From the NCBI GenBank assembly GCA_018816735.1, contig JAHIVH010000088.1:1-64000 (forward strand): a stretch of 64,000 bases of DNA, written 5' to 3'. This document shows, in pieces, positions 1 to 8,334 of the stretch. The position numbers were made by a program, and so were the translations under genes. The notes beneath the pieces were generated by a model. It saw only the letters and a list, made by a program, of their open reading frames with translations, had not been told where the DNA came from and made no database searches. The stretch comes from Pseudomonadota bacterium (GTDB lineage: Bacteria; Desulfobacterota; Desulfobacteria; Desulfobacterales; JAHIVH01). The stretch's first letter is position 1, and every line of letters begins with the position of its first letter.

Positions 1-141
1 GAAGAGGCAAGAAAAGCTGAAGAAGCCCGCAAGGCCGAGGAAGCAAGGAAAGCCGAAGAGGCAAGAAAAGCTGAAGAAGCCCGCAAGGCCGAGGAAGCAA
101 GGAAAGCCGAAGAGGCAAGAAAAGCTGAAGAAGCCCGCAAG
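1..141 (+). repeat. In-frame 54-bp tandem repeat made of 18-bp subunits
   Basis: The blocks 1-54 and 55-108 are identical and 109-141 is a third, partial copy. Each 54-bp unit holds three related 18-bp subunits, each coding for a six-residue EEARKA-type step. The identity at DNA level, beyond protein level, suggests recent expansion by slippage or unequal crossover. The array runs off the left edge of the window, so its copy number is unknown. Confidence 0.9.
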
Positions 142-741
142 ATAGAAGAAGCCCGAATTGCCGAGCAGGAAATGTTTACACTCAAACCGCTCAATAAACA
201 AATGAAAGCTGCCATTACCGGACTTTTGGCCCTTGTCCTGATCGTGGCTATCGTGAGCTATTCAAATACCAAAAATTATTATGTGAAAGATAATGGGTTT
301 GCTGTTGAAATCTGGCAGGGTACATTTTCACCATTAAACGCTGAAATGATCATCAAGCTGCCGGGTGCCAAAGCGCCTGAAGCCATAAAGGATGTATACA
401 CCAGGGACGAGGCGCTCTTGATCGCTTACACCTATTACCTTAAAAAAGCCAATGAACTGAGTCAGGTTCAGGGAATTCCAAATATTGAAAGAGTCAAGGC
501 CTATCTTCTCAGGGCAAAGTCCGTATCCACCCATAAGGAACAACGCAAACTGATATACGACAAGCTGGCCCTGATTGATGCCACCGTCCAATCCTTCAAA
601 GACTCAATCGTCGGCAAAAAATCAGAGAAGGAAAAATCCGTATCAAAAACGGAAAAAAAACCGGCCCCTGAAAATCAGCCGGCCCTTGAAAAAAAACCGG
701 CAAACGGGGGGCATGCTGAAAAGAAACCGGCAAGCCATTAA
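1..741 (+). CDS. TolA-like single-pass membrane protein with EEARKA repeats (5' end missing)
   Basis: The reading frame is open from base 1, so the gene starts upstream of the window. The visible part begins with about eight copies of a charged hexapeptide of the EEARKA type, which should form a long alpha-helix. A linker and one hydrophobic segment follow (AITGLLALVLIVAIVSYSN, about bases 208-264), then about 115 residues without a family I recognise, and a Lys/Pro/Ala-rich tail with KKPA repeats. The layout of helical repeat, membrane anchor and Lys-Pro tail resembles TolA or spacer proteins, but the helix lies before the membrane segment, so it is probably cytoplasmic. An internal ATG at 172 is not the true start because the repeat is in the same frame. 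Function unknown. Confidence 0.75.
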   Translation, partial: EEARKAEEARKAEEARKAEEARKAEEARKAEEARKAEEARKAEEARKIEEARIAEQEMFTLKPLNKQMKAAITGLLALVLIVAIVSYSNTKNYYVKDNGFAVEIWQGTFSPLNAEMIIKLPGAKAPEAIKDVYTRDEALLIAYTYYLKKANELSQVQGIPNIERVKAYLLRAKSVSTHKEQRKLIYDKLALIDATVQSFKDSIVGKKSEKEKSVSKTEKKPAPENQPALEKKPANGGHAEKKPASH

Positions 742-773
742 TTTTCACTTTCTGAAATCATTTTTTACAATAA

Positions 774-808
774 AGCGGGTACAAATTTCCTTGTACCCGC
801 TTTTTTTT
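774..808 (+). terminator. Rho-independent terminator
   Basis: A perfect 11-bp stem (774-784 with 791-801) and a 6-base loop are followed by a run of T. It lies 33 bases after the stop of the repeat protein and separates it from the transporter operon. Confidence 0.9.
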
Positions 809-957
809 ATATCCCCCAAAAGACTTGTGTTTAAAAACAAAATCCGGTAGATAAGTAAAAAAATCGGGGCTAAAAAGGTCTGAATTTTAACTGCCCGCTA
901 AAGGGGCTTTAAAAAATCGGTTCTGGCCCAAAGAACCAGGTACTTTGGAACCTAAGC

Positions 958-1983
958 ATGACAGCATATTTCATCAGGCGAATTCTTTTGATCATTCCGA
1001 CATTCCTGGGAATTACCATGATGGTTTTTATCATCACCCGGTTTGTGCCAGGCGGACCCATCGAGCGAATCATTGCTGAATATCAGACCAGGAGCTTAGG
1101 TGCGGGCGCCATCGGTTCCATGTCCGGGAACCCCTCTCAACCGCTTTCAGATGAACAGATTGAGACGCTTAAAAAATACTATGGGTTTGATAAACCGGTT
1201 CTTTTAAGCTACGTTATATGGCTTGGCAAGGTACTTACAGGCAACCTGGGTGTTTCCACACGATATTATGATCCGGTATGGCAGATGATCAAGGAACGGA
1301 TTCCGATATCCCTTTATTTTGGCCTGATCTCAATGTTTCTTGTATATGGCATCTGCATCCCCTTAGGATTAGCAAAAGCGATCCGGCATAAAAGCACCTT
1401 TGACAATATCTCGTCTGTGGTCGTATTCACCGGCTATGCCATTCCCGGATGGGTGGTGGGTCTTTTTCTTCTGATTATTTTTGCATCCCGGCTGGAGTGG
1501 CTTCCGCTGGGAGGCATTGTCAGCGATACATTCGATGAATTGACATTTTCAGGAAAAGCGTTTGACCGTTTCAAGCATGCCATTCTTCCTGTCACCGCAT
1601 ATGTTTCCGGATCGTTTGCCGTATTGACCTTGCTTATGAAAAATACACTCATGGAAAATCTGGCATCAGACTATGTGAGAACCGCTATTGCAAAAGGCCT
1701 TCCTTTCCGAAAAGCGGTGTTCCGGCATGCATTGAGAAACAGCCTGATTCCGATTGCCACCAGCTTCGGCAATCACTTGTCCATCATCCTTACAGGATCA
1801 TTTCTGATAGAAAAAGTATTCAATATAAATGGTATGGGGCTTTTGGGATATGAATCGGTCGTTGAAAGGGATTATCCTGTTGTCATGGGCGTTCTGGTTG
1901 TATCTTCCCTTCTTTTTTTGGTAGGAAACATTCTATCGGATATTTGCGTGGCTCTCGTTGACCCCAGAGTGCAATTTGAGTAA
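958..1983 (+). CDS. yejB: YejB-like peptide ABC transporter permease
   Basis: A 341-residue inner-membrane permease of the OppB/DppB family, one of two membrane subunits of a peptide importer. It begins with the family start YFIRRILLIIPTFLGI and has the PGGP motif after the first helix, as in YejB proteins of the microcin C/peptide transporter. A large periplasmic segment (about residues 40-90) precedes the core helices. The EAA loop, which contacts the ATPases, is visible near residues 240-265 (RTAIAKGLPFRKAVFRHALR). The next gene starts 6 bases after the stop, so the genes are co-transcribed. Substrate cannot be deduced beyond peptides. Confidence 0.85.
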   Translation: MTAYFIRRILLIIPTFLGITMMVFIITRFVPGGPIERIIAEYQTRSLGAGAIGSMSGNPSQPLSDEQIETLKKYYGFDKPVLLSYVIWLGKVLTGNLGVSTRYYDPVWQMIKERIPISLYFGLISMFLVYGICIPLGLAKAIRHKSTFDNISSVVVFTGYAIPGWVVGLFLLIIFASRLEWLPLGGIVSDTFDELTFSGKAFDRFKHAILPVTAYVSGSFAVLTLLMKNTLMENLASDYVRTAIAKGLPFRKAVFRHALRNSLIPIATSFGNHLSIILTGSFLIEKVFNINGMGLLGYESVVERDYPVVMGVLVVSSLLFLVGNILSDICVALVDPRVQFE

Positions 1984-1989
1984 CAAAAC

Positions 1990-3033
1990 ATGAAAATTAC
2001 ACCGGTTACGCTAAAAAAAATAAAACGGTTTCAATCCATCAAACGCGGGTATTACTCCCTCATCATCATTGCCACGTTTATCATTCTCTCCCTTTTTGCA
2101 GAAGTATTCATCAACAGCCGGGCGCTTATAGTAAAATACAACGGCAGCTATTACTTCCCGACATACAGGGCAATGATTCCGGGAAATGTATTTGATCTTG
2201 GTTATGATTATGAAACCAACTACCGGGCACTGCAAAAACAGTTTGAAAATGATCCGTCCGGCAATTTTGTTCTGATGCCCCTGATACCCTATAACCCTTT
2301 TGAAAATGACCTCAGGGAAGATACGTATCCCCCGTTCCCGCCATCCCTTTTGGAAAAGCATTATCTGGGGACAGACACGATAGGCAGGGACATTGCGGCA
2401 AGACTGACATACGGCTTTCGAATAGCGATTTTCTTTTCCCTGGCACTTCTTGCCATTACTTATGGAATAGGGATCAGCCTGGGATGCCTTATGGGATATC
2501 TGGGCGGCAGATTCGATCTTTTTTTCCAGCGAATCATCGAAATCTGGACCAATGTTCCGGTCCTGTTTGTGATTATTATCATTTCGTCCATTATCGTGCC
2601 GAACCCGGTAATTCTTCTGCTGATTATGGCTTTTTTCGGATGGACCTCGATTACGTGGATCATGCGCACCATGACATACAAGGAAAAAGCCAGAGAATAT
2701 ATTCTGGCCTCAAAAGCCTTGGGGGCAACGGATGTGAGAATTATCTTCAAACATATTATTCCCAATACAATTGCCATCATTGTCACCTTTGCGCCGTTTA
2801 CGATTGCGTCCGGCATCGTGGCACTCACTTCTCTTGATTATCTGGGTTTCGGGCTGCCGGCGCCTACGCCAAGCTGGGGCGATCTCTTGCAGCAGGGATG
2901 GTCCAATATGGATGCGCTTTGGATTGCAGGTTCAGTCATCGGTGCATTGATCGTCACCCTTTTGACCGTCACCTTTGTGGGAGAAGCGGTGAGAGAGGCA
3001 TTTGATCCCAAAATGTATACCATTTATGAATAA
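1990..3033 (+). CDS. yejE: YejE-like peptide ABC transporter permease
   Basis: A 347-residue second membrane subunit. The N-terminal KRGYYSLIII helix is followed by a large periplasmic insert with VKYNGSYYFPTY and LMPLIPYNPFEND, a layout typical of YejE rather than plain OppC. The phrase YLGTDTIGRDIAARLTYG is the usual DppC/OppC entry to the core domain, and the EAA loop is near residues 235-260. It would pair with the upstream permease to form the channel. The substrate-binding gene follows at once. Confidence 0.85.
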   Translation: MKITPVTLKKIKRFQSIKRGYYSLIIIATFIILSLFAEVFINSRALIVKYNGSYYFPTYRAMIPGNVFDLGYDYETNYRALQKQFENDPSGNFVLMPLIPYNPFENDLREDTYPPFPPSLLEKHYLGTDTIGRDIAARLTYGFRIAIFFSLALLAITYGIGISLGCLMGYLGGRFDLFFQRIIEIWTNVPVLFVIIIISSIIVPNPVILLLIMAFFGWTSITWIMRTMTYKEKAREYILASKALGATDVRIIFKHIIPNTIAIIVTFAPFTIASGIVALTSLDYLGFGLPAPTPSWGDLLQQGWSNMDALWIAGSVIGALIVTLLTVTFVGEAVREAFDPKMYTIYE

Positions 3034-3055
3034 ACCCAAAAAAAGGAACGTCTCC

Positions 3056-4867
3056 ATGAAACGCATTCAAGCATACGCTTTCTTCATTTTTACCATCATA
3101 TTCGCGGCTATTTCATACATACCGAACCTTTTTGCAGAACCCACACTTCCCCAGGATATCGTATGGCTCTCCAATAGTGAAGACCCGGCCTTTTCAGATG
3201 AATCCGCAAAAAACGGCGGGGTGTTCCGTACAGCCATTTTCACATTCCCTCTGACCTTCAGAACCGTTGGGCCTGATTCAAACTCCAGTTTCAGGGGAGC
3301 CATCCTGGGAAATCAGCTGGGCCTCATCGGTATACATCCCAATACGGAAAACATCATTCCTGAACTGGCCACCCACTGGGCATTTGATAAAGATAAAAAG
3401 ATCATGTACTTCAAATTGGATAAAAACGCCCGGTGGTCGGACGGCAAACCGGTCACTGCAGATGATTTTGCATTCACCCTCGAATTCATGAGGTCCAAGC
3501 ATATTGTTGCCCCCTGGTATAATGATTATTACACCCAGGAGATCGACAAAGTGATTGTCTATGACGACCACACGCTTGCTGTGGTTGCTACCAAGGCCCA
3601 GCCGGACCTCCATTTAAGGGTCGGGCTGAATCCCACGCCCAGGCATTTTTTCAGCACGATTGATGAAACGTTTGTCAAAAAATATAACTGGCAGATTGAA
3701 CCCAATACCGGGCCTTATCAGATCGCCGACTTTCAAAAAGGAAAATATGTTAAATTCAAACGGAAAAAAGACTGGTGGGCAAAAGACAACCGTTATTTCA
3801 AAAATCGCTTTAATGTAGATACAGTTATCTATTCAGTGGTCAGAGACATGACCGTCATGTGGGAGTATTTCAAAAAAGGGGAAATCGATGTTTTTAGCGT
3901 AACCATGCCCAAATACTGGCATATCAAAACCCAAATTCCCATTTTTGAAAACGGGTATGCGGAAAAAATCTGGTTCTTTAACGATACCCAGCAATCCGCC
4001 CAGGGACTGTGGCTCAACCAGGACAAGGACATTTTCAGGGACAGGAATCTCCGGTATGCATTTGCCCATGCCATGAATATTGAAAAAGTCATCGATCAGG
4101 TCTTGAGAAATGATTATTTCAGGCTGGAGCAAGGTTTTGTCGGATATGGCAGATATTCGAACACGGCAATCAAGGCCAGACGGTTCGATCTTGAAAAAGT
4201 GGCTCAGTACATGACAAAATCCGGCTGGAAACGGGGCGCAGACGGTATCTGGGAGAAAAATGGAACCCGTTTTTCCGTTGAGGTGAGTTACAGTATTGAC
4301 GAGCATACGGAAAGGCTGGTTGTCCTGAAAGAAGAAGCCAAAAAAGCAGGTATTGAATTGAGGCTTCAGAAACTCGATTCATCTGCTGCTTACAAAAAAG
4401 TCATTGAAAAAAAACATGATGTGGCCTGGATGGGCTGGAGCACTTCCTTAAGGCCCCAGTACTGGGAACACTTTCATTCTGTAAATGCCCACAAGCCGCA
4501 GACCAACAACATCACCAACACGGATGACCCTGAAATGGACAAGCTGATTGATGCCTACAGAAATTCCCTTGATGAAGACGAGCGGATTTCCCTTTCCCTT
4601 AAAATCCAGGAAAAAATTCACGAGATCGGCGCGTTTGTCCCCACATTCATGGTGCCGTATACCAGAGAGGCTTACTGGCGGTGGTGGCAGCTTCCCAAGG
4701 TAGCCGGCACCAAAATGTCAGACAGTCTGTTCGACCCGTTCGGAAGCAGCACAGGCGGCCTTTTCTGGTATGATCAAGCCCGTTACGAAGAAACCCAAAA
4801 AGCCATGAAAGACGGGAAACCGTTTCCGCCGGTAACGATTATCGACAAAACGTATGAGCCCAAATAA
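3056..4867 (+). CDS. YejA-like family 5 periplasmic solute-binding protein
   Basis: The binding component of the peptide importer. ATG 3056 is chosen because it gives a clean signal peptide (KR start, hydrophobic core, cleavage near NLFA-EP) and has AAAGGA upstream. ATG 3026 and a GTG/ATG further upstream would overlap the permease and put a charged tail before the signal. The 603-residue length, the GKYVKFKRKKDWWAKD segment and the RNLRYAFAHAMN segment fit the SBP_bac_5 fold of the YejA type. It sits between the permease and ATPase genes of one operon. Peptide uptake is likely; specificity is not visible. Confidence 0.8.
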   Translation: MKRIQAYAFFIFTIIFAAISYIPNLFAEPTLPQDIVWLSNSEDPAFSDESAKNGGVFRTAIFTFPLTFRTVGPDSNSSFRGAILGNQLGLIGIHPNTENIIPELATHWAFDKDKKIMYFKLDKNARWSDGKPVTADDFAFTLEFMRSKHIVAPWYNDYYTQEIDKVIVYDDHTLAVVATKAQPDLHLRVGLNPTPRHFFSTIDETFVKKYNWQIEPNTGPYQIADFQKGKYVKFKRKKDWWAKDNRYFKNRFNVDTVIYSVVRDMTVMWEYFKKGEIDVFSVTMPKYWHIKTQIPIFENGYAEKIWFFNDTQQSAQGLWLNQDKDIFRDRNLRYAFAHAMNIEKVIDQVLRNDYFRLEQGFVGYGRYSNTAIKARRFDLEKVAQYMTKSGWKRGADGIWEKNGTRFSVEVSYSIDEHTERLVVLKEEAKKAGIELRLQKLDSSAAYKKVIEKKHDVAWMGWSTSLRPQYWEHFHSVNAHKPQTNNITNTDDPEMDKLIDAYRNSLDEDERISLSLKIQEKIHEIGAFVPTFMVPYTREAYWRWWQLPKVAGTKMSDSLFDPFGSSTGGLFWYDQARYEETQKAMKDGKPFPPVTIIDKTYEPK

Positions 4868-5878
4868 ATGTATATGGAAAAAACAATGGCAAATCAGGAA
4901 GCGCCTATTCTTTTCATAAAGCATCTTGTAACGGCATTTGACACCGAACAGGGGATGCTTCGCGCTGTGGATGACATAAGCTTTGCGCTTAAAAAAGGAA
5001 CAACGTTAGGCATCGTGGGAGAGTCCGGCTGCGGGAAGAGCGTAACCGCTCTCTCCATTATCAGACTCCTCCCCAGGCCGGTTGGCCGTATTGAAAGCGG
5101 AAACATTATTTTTAAGGGAACCGATATCCTTCTTCTTCCCTCTGAAAAACTCCATGAAATCAGAGGAAACCGGATTTCCATGATCTTTCAGGAGCCGATG
5201 ACGGCCTTGAATCCGGTATATAAAATCAGCCGCCAACTGGGTGAAATTTATCACCTTCATTTTTCCGATATGGATAAAAAACAAATTTTCAAGGCATCCA
5301 TCGATATGCTGAACAAGGTCGGAATTCCGGATCCCTCAAGATGCCTGAACAGTTACCCGCATCAGATTTCAGGTGGCATGAGGCAGCGCGTCATGATTGC
5401 CATGGCCCTTGCCTGTGAACCGGATATTCTCATCGCAGATGAGCCCACAACCGCACTCGATGTGACGATACAGGCGCAAATCCTTGAACTGATGAAAAAC
5501 CTGCAACAGGAAACAGGCATGGCCATCATTTTCATCACCCATGATCTGGGTGTGATCGCAGAAATCTGTCATGAGGTGGTTGTCATGTATGCCGGGAAAA
5601 TTGTTGAACAGGCAATGTCCGAAGACCTGTTCAAGACCCCCTCACATCCCTACACCCAGGGACTGCTATCCTCCATCCCCAGGCTCGAAAACAAACGAAA
5701 GGCAACACTTCCCATCATCAGGGGAATGGTGCCAAGCCTTTCTGAAATGCCTTCCGGATGCCGGTTCCAAAACCGGTGCCCTTTGAAAATGAGTATCTGT
5801 GAGACCGTCTCACCGGCGATGACAACACTTTCCGACACCCACCATGCAAGCTGTTACCGGCTGGAAGGGAGGAAATAG
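4868..5878 (+). CDS. Peptide ABC transporter ATPase, OppD/DppD type
   Basis: A 336-residue ATPase that powers the importer. Walker A is GESGCGKS near residue 50, the signature is ISGGMRQR, and Walker B is [12 protein letters not shown]. The C-terminal oligopeptide-transporter extension has the cysteine pattern [12 protein letters not shown] that in this family can hold an Fe-S cluster. ATG 4868 directly follows the stop of the binding protein; in-frame ATGs at 4874 and 4886 are alternatives. In enteric Yej systems the two ATPases are one fused protein (YejF); here they are separate genes. Confidence 0.85.
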   Translation: MYMEKTMANQEAPILFIKHLVTAFDTEQGMLRAVDDISFALKKGTTLGIVGESGCGKSVTALSIIRLLPRPVGRIESGNIIFKGTDILLLPSEKLHEIRGNRISMIFQEPMTALNPVYKISRQLGEIYHLHFSDMDKKQIFKASIDMLNKVGIPDPSRCLNSYPHQISGGMRQRVMIAMALACEPDILIADEPTTALDVTIQAQILELMKNLQQETGMAIIFITHDLGVIAEICHEVVVMYAGKIVEQAMSEDLFKTPSHPYTQGLLSSIPRLENKRKATLPIIRGMVPSLSEMPSGCRFQNRCPLKMSICETVSPAMTTLSDTHHASCYRLEGRK

Positions 5879-5882
5879 ACGG

Positions 5883-6896
5883 ATGATGCCAGATCAGAGC
5901 AACCCGGCCGCCCCTATTCTTTCGGTCAACACCCTTAAAATGCACTTTCCTGTTTCCGGGGGCATTTTAAGAAGAACCAAAGGAAAAATTTATGCGGTTG
6001 ACGGGATATCATTCACCGTTAAAAAAGGTGACACAATGGGTCTTGTTGGTGAATCCGGCTGTGGCAAAACAACCGCCGGAAGAACGATTTTAAGACTCTA
6101 TAAACCCACATCAGGTGATGTGATTTTCGAAGGAAAAAATCTCTCCCGACTCCCAAAAGAAGATTTAAGAAAAACCAGGCAGCACATGCAGATGATTTTT
6201 CAGGACCCCTTTGAATCTTTAAATGCCAGGCAGACCATTCTTGAAATTCTGGAAGAGCCATTTATCATTCACAACATCGGCAGCCCACAGGAAAGAAGCG
6301 TTGCCGTATTCAAACTTCTTGAGAAGGTAGGCCTTCCAAAATCGGCAGCCGGTCTTTTTCCTCATGAATTCAGTGGCGGCCAGAGACAGCGCATAGGTAT
6401 CGCACGGGCCATTGCACTGAATCCCCGGATGATTGTTTGTGACGAGCCGGTATCAGCACTTGATGTATCCATTCAGTCCCAGATATTAAATCTCCTCCTT
6501 GACCTTCAGAAAGATATGGGACTGACTTATGTTTTCATCTCCCATGACCTGGCTGTGGTCAAACACATGTCCGATACCATTGCCGTCATGTATCTGGGAA
6601 AAATCGTCGAACACGCGGATGCGGATCTGATCTACCGGAATCCGCTTCATCCCTATACAAAAGCCCTGATATCGGCCATTCCTGTTCCTGACCCTGCTTT
6701 TAAACGAAAACGAATCATCCTTTCAGGAGACGTACCCTCCCCTGCCAGTCCCCCTGAAGGCTGCCGGTTCCACACCAGATGTCCAATCACAATTGATCGT
6801 TGCAGGATAGAAGAACCGGAATTAACAGCCCACAATGAAAACCCGAATCATCTCGTGGCCTGTCATAGATCATCTGAAAATCCTGAACGATTATGA
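5883..6896 (+). CDS. Peptide ABC transporter ATPase, OppF/DppF type
   Basis: The second ATPase of the importer. Start 5883 is chosen because a strong ribosome binding site (AAGGGAGGA) lies 9 bases upstream; the longer frame from 5844 overlaps the previous gene and lacks such a site. Walker A GESGCGKT, signature FSGGQRQRIGIARA and Walker B MIVCDEPVSALD are intact. The C-terminal FHTRCPITIDRC again has the family cysteines. It ends the transporter operon and faces the convergent MFS gene. Confidence 0.85.
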   Translation: MMPDQSNPAAPILSVNTLKMHFPVSGGILRRTKGKIYAVDGISFTVKKGDTMGLVGESGCGKTTAGRTILRLYKPTSGDVIFEGKNLSRLPKEDLRKTRQHMQMIFQDPFESLNARQTILEILEEPFIIHNIGSPQERSVAVFKLLEKVGLPKSAAGLFPHEFSGGQRQRIGIARAIALNPRMIVCDEPVSALDVSIQSQILNLLLDLQKDMGLTYVFISHDLAVVKHMSDTIAVMYLGKIVEHADADLIYRNPLHPYTKALISAIPVPDPAFKRKRIILSGDVPSPASPPEGCRFHTRCPITIDRCRIEEPELTAHNENPNHLVACHRSSENPERL

Positions 6897-6987
6897 GATT
6901 GATCATTCCTGTTATGAAAAAAGCAGCACGGTCCAGCCATAACGACCCCCGGGCCATTTGGTTTTTGCCACCGTTATATATCAAATA

Positions 6988-8124
6988 TCATTTAGACGGG
7001 ATTCGTATCCGCTGAACCGCTATAAGAGAAATGAAACTGAAAACAGCGCCGCAGAAAAAAGGAATTCTATAATCCATCATCCACAGCATGCCGCCAAGTG
7101 CAGGGAAAAAAACAGCGGCGATGTGATTGATGGCAAAACCGACCGACATGCTGGGGGCTATGTCCCGGGGGTCGGCCACTTTCTGAAAGTAGGTCCGGAT
7201 GGCAATGGCAAAATTGAAGAATATATGATCTGCAATATAAAGAATGGCAACAATAATTTTTGAGTCTACCATGCCATACCCGATAAAAATAATGATCAGG
7301 CTGAAATATTCCAGGGTGAGCACCTTGCGCTCTCCATAACTCACAATGCATCTGCCGATAAAGGGGCTCAAAAAATAGTTGATAAGATTATTGACCAGAA
7401 ACAGAATCGTGATTTCCCGAATCGTAAACCCGAATTTTTTTACCAGAAGAAAAACAGCAAACGCAATGAATATCTGGCGGCGTGCGCCTGCCATGAATGT
7501 GAGAAAATAAAACAGGCTGTATTTTTTTCTGACAATCATCTGCTTTCTCTGGGGGGCTATATTCTCATCTGCCGGGTTCTGAAAAAGACCCCAGATGCCT
7601 ACAAGAAGTATCATTCCTCCCACCATGAGAAAAATGGCCTTGTAACTCATGACCGGTGCGATAAAATAGATCAGAATACCGATGCCGATATTGGAGGCTG
7701 CCGCCATGCTCCGCTGTTTTCCAAAAACAACCGGAGAGGTCCGGGTGTCAAAATATTGCAAAGTCAGGGATTGGTTGGTTGTTTCATAATAATGGAAGCC
7801 AAAACTCATCACAAGCGTCGTCATCATGAGGCCGGAAAAAGACGGGAAAAATCCTGCAAGACCTATCCCTGCACCTAACATCAGAATGGACAATGCAGAA
7901 AGGTGATACTCTTTTATAACAAGGAGCAGATAAATGACCAGAAATGTCAGAAGCCCCGGAATTTCCCGGACCGACTGGATAATGCCGATATGCTCCCCCT
8001 GCAACCCGATCACGCTCACTGCAAAATTATCAAAAAGCGTCCGCCACGCCTGCAATCCGGCTGTTGCACAAATCGTAAACACTATCAGATAAATGTACAT
8101 TTTCCTGTTTTTTATCTCTGCCAA
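6988..8124 (-). CDS. Major facilitator superfamily permease
   Basis: A 378-residue protein with about 10-12 hydrophobic helices and an MFS-like two-half layout; the substrate is not recognisable. The start is a TTG at 8124, chosen because AAGGAGA lies 7 bases upstream; the next ATG (MYIYL, nine codons in) has no good site. The protein stands alone, convergent with the peptide transporter and divergent from the ThiF-nitroreductase gene, so it could export or import a compound linked to that cluster, which is only inference. Confidence 0.7.
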   Translation of the reverse strand: MAEIKNRKMYIYLIVFTICATAGLQAWRTLFDNFAVSVIGLQGEHIGIIQSVREIPGLLTFLVIYLLLVIKEYHLSALSILMLGAGIGLAGFFPSFSGLMMTTLVMSFGFHYYETTNQSLTLQYFDTRTSPVVFGKQRSMAAASNIGIGILIYFIAPVMSYKAIFLMVGGMILLVGIWGLFQNPADENIAPQRKQMIVRKKYSLFYFLTFMAGARRQIFIAFAVFLLVKKFGFTIREITILFLVNNLINYFLSPFIGRCIVSYGERKVLTLEYFSLIIIFIGYGMVDSKIIVAILYIADHIFFNFAIAIRTYFQKVADPRDIAPSMSVGFAINHIAAVFFPALGGMLWMMDYRIPFFCGAVFSFISLIAVQRIRIPSK

Positions 8125-8223
8125 ATCTGCTCTCCTTGATCTATTTCCCGTGCGATACAGCCATACTTATCCTGAAAAAAAAGACGTTTAAAACATAAAA
8201 ATCATTCATTGTCGTACATTGGA

Positions 8224-8253
8224 TTGACATATACCGTAAAATCATAATAATAT
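8224..8253 (+). promoter_or_regulatory. Probable sigma-70 promoter of the ThiF-nitroreductase gene
   Basis: TTGACA at 8224-8229 and TAATAT at 8248-8253 with an 18-base spacer, about 80 bases before the chosen start at 8335. Confidence 0.5.
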
Positions 8254-8334
8254 ACAACGCTTAAAACACGGCTAAGACTGAACACATACTCCATATCAAG
8301 GCGATCTGTGCCTCAACCTTTTATAGGGGACCAG

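Noticed and set aside
1..141. Tandem repeat as a possible CRISPR array
   Set aside because: There are no spacers; the units are adjacent, in frame and code for a helical protein repeat.
575..850. A 91-codon plus-strand frame overlapping the end of the first gene
   Set aside because: It is Lys-rich only because it reads the Lys/Pro tail out of frame, and it runs through the terminator.
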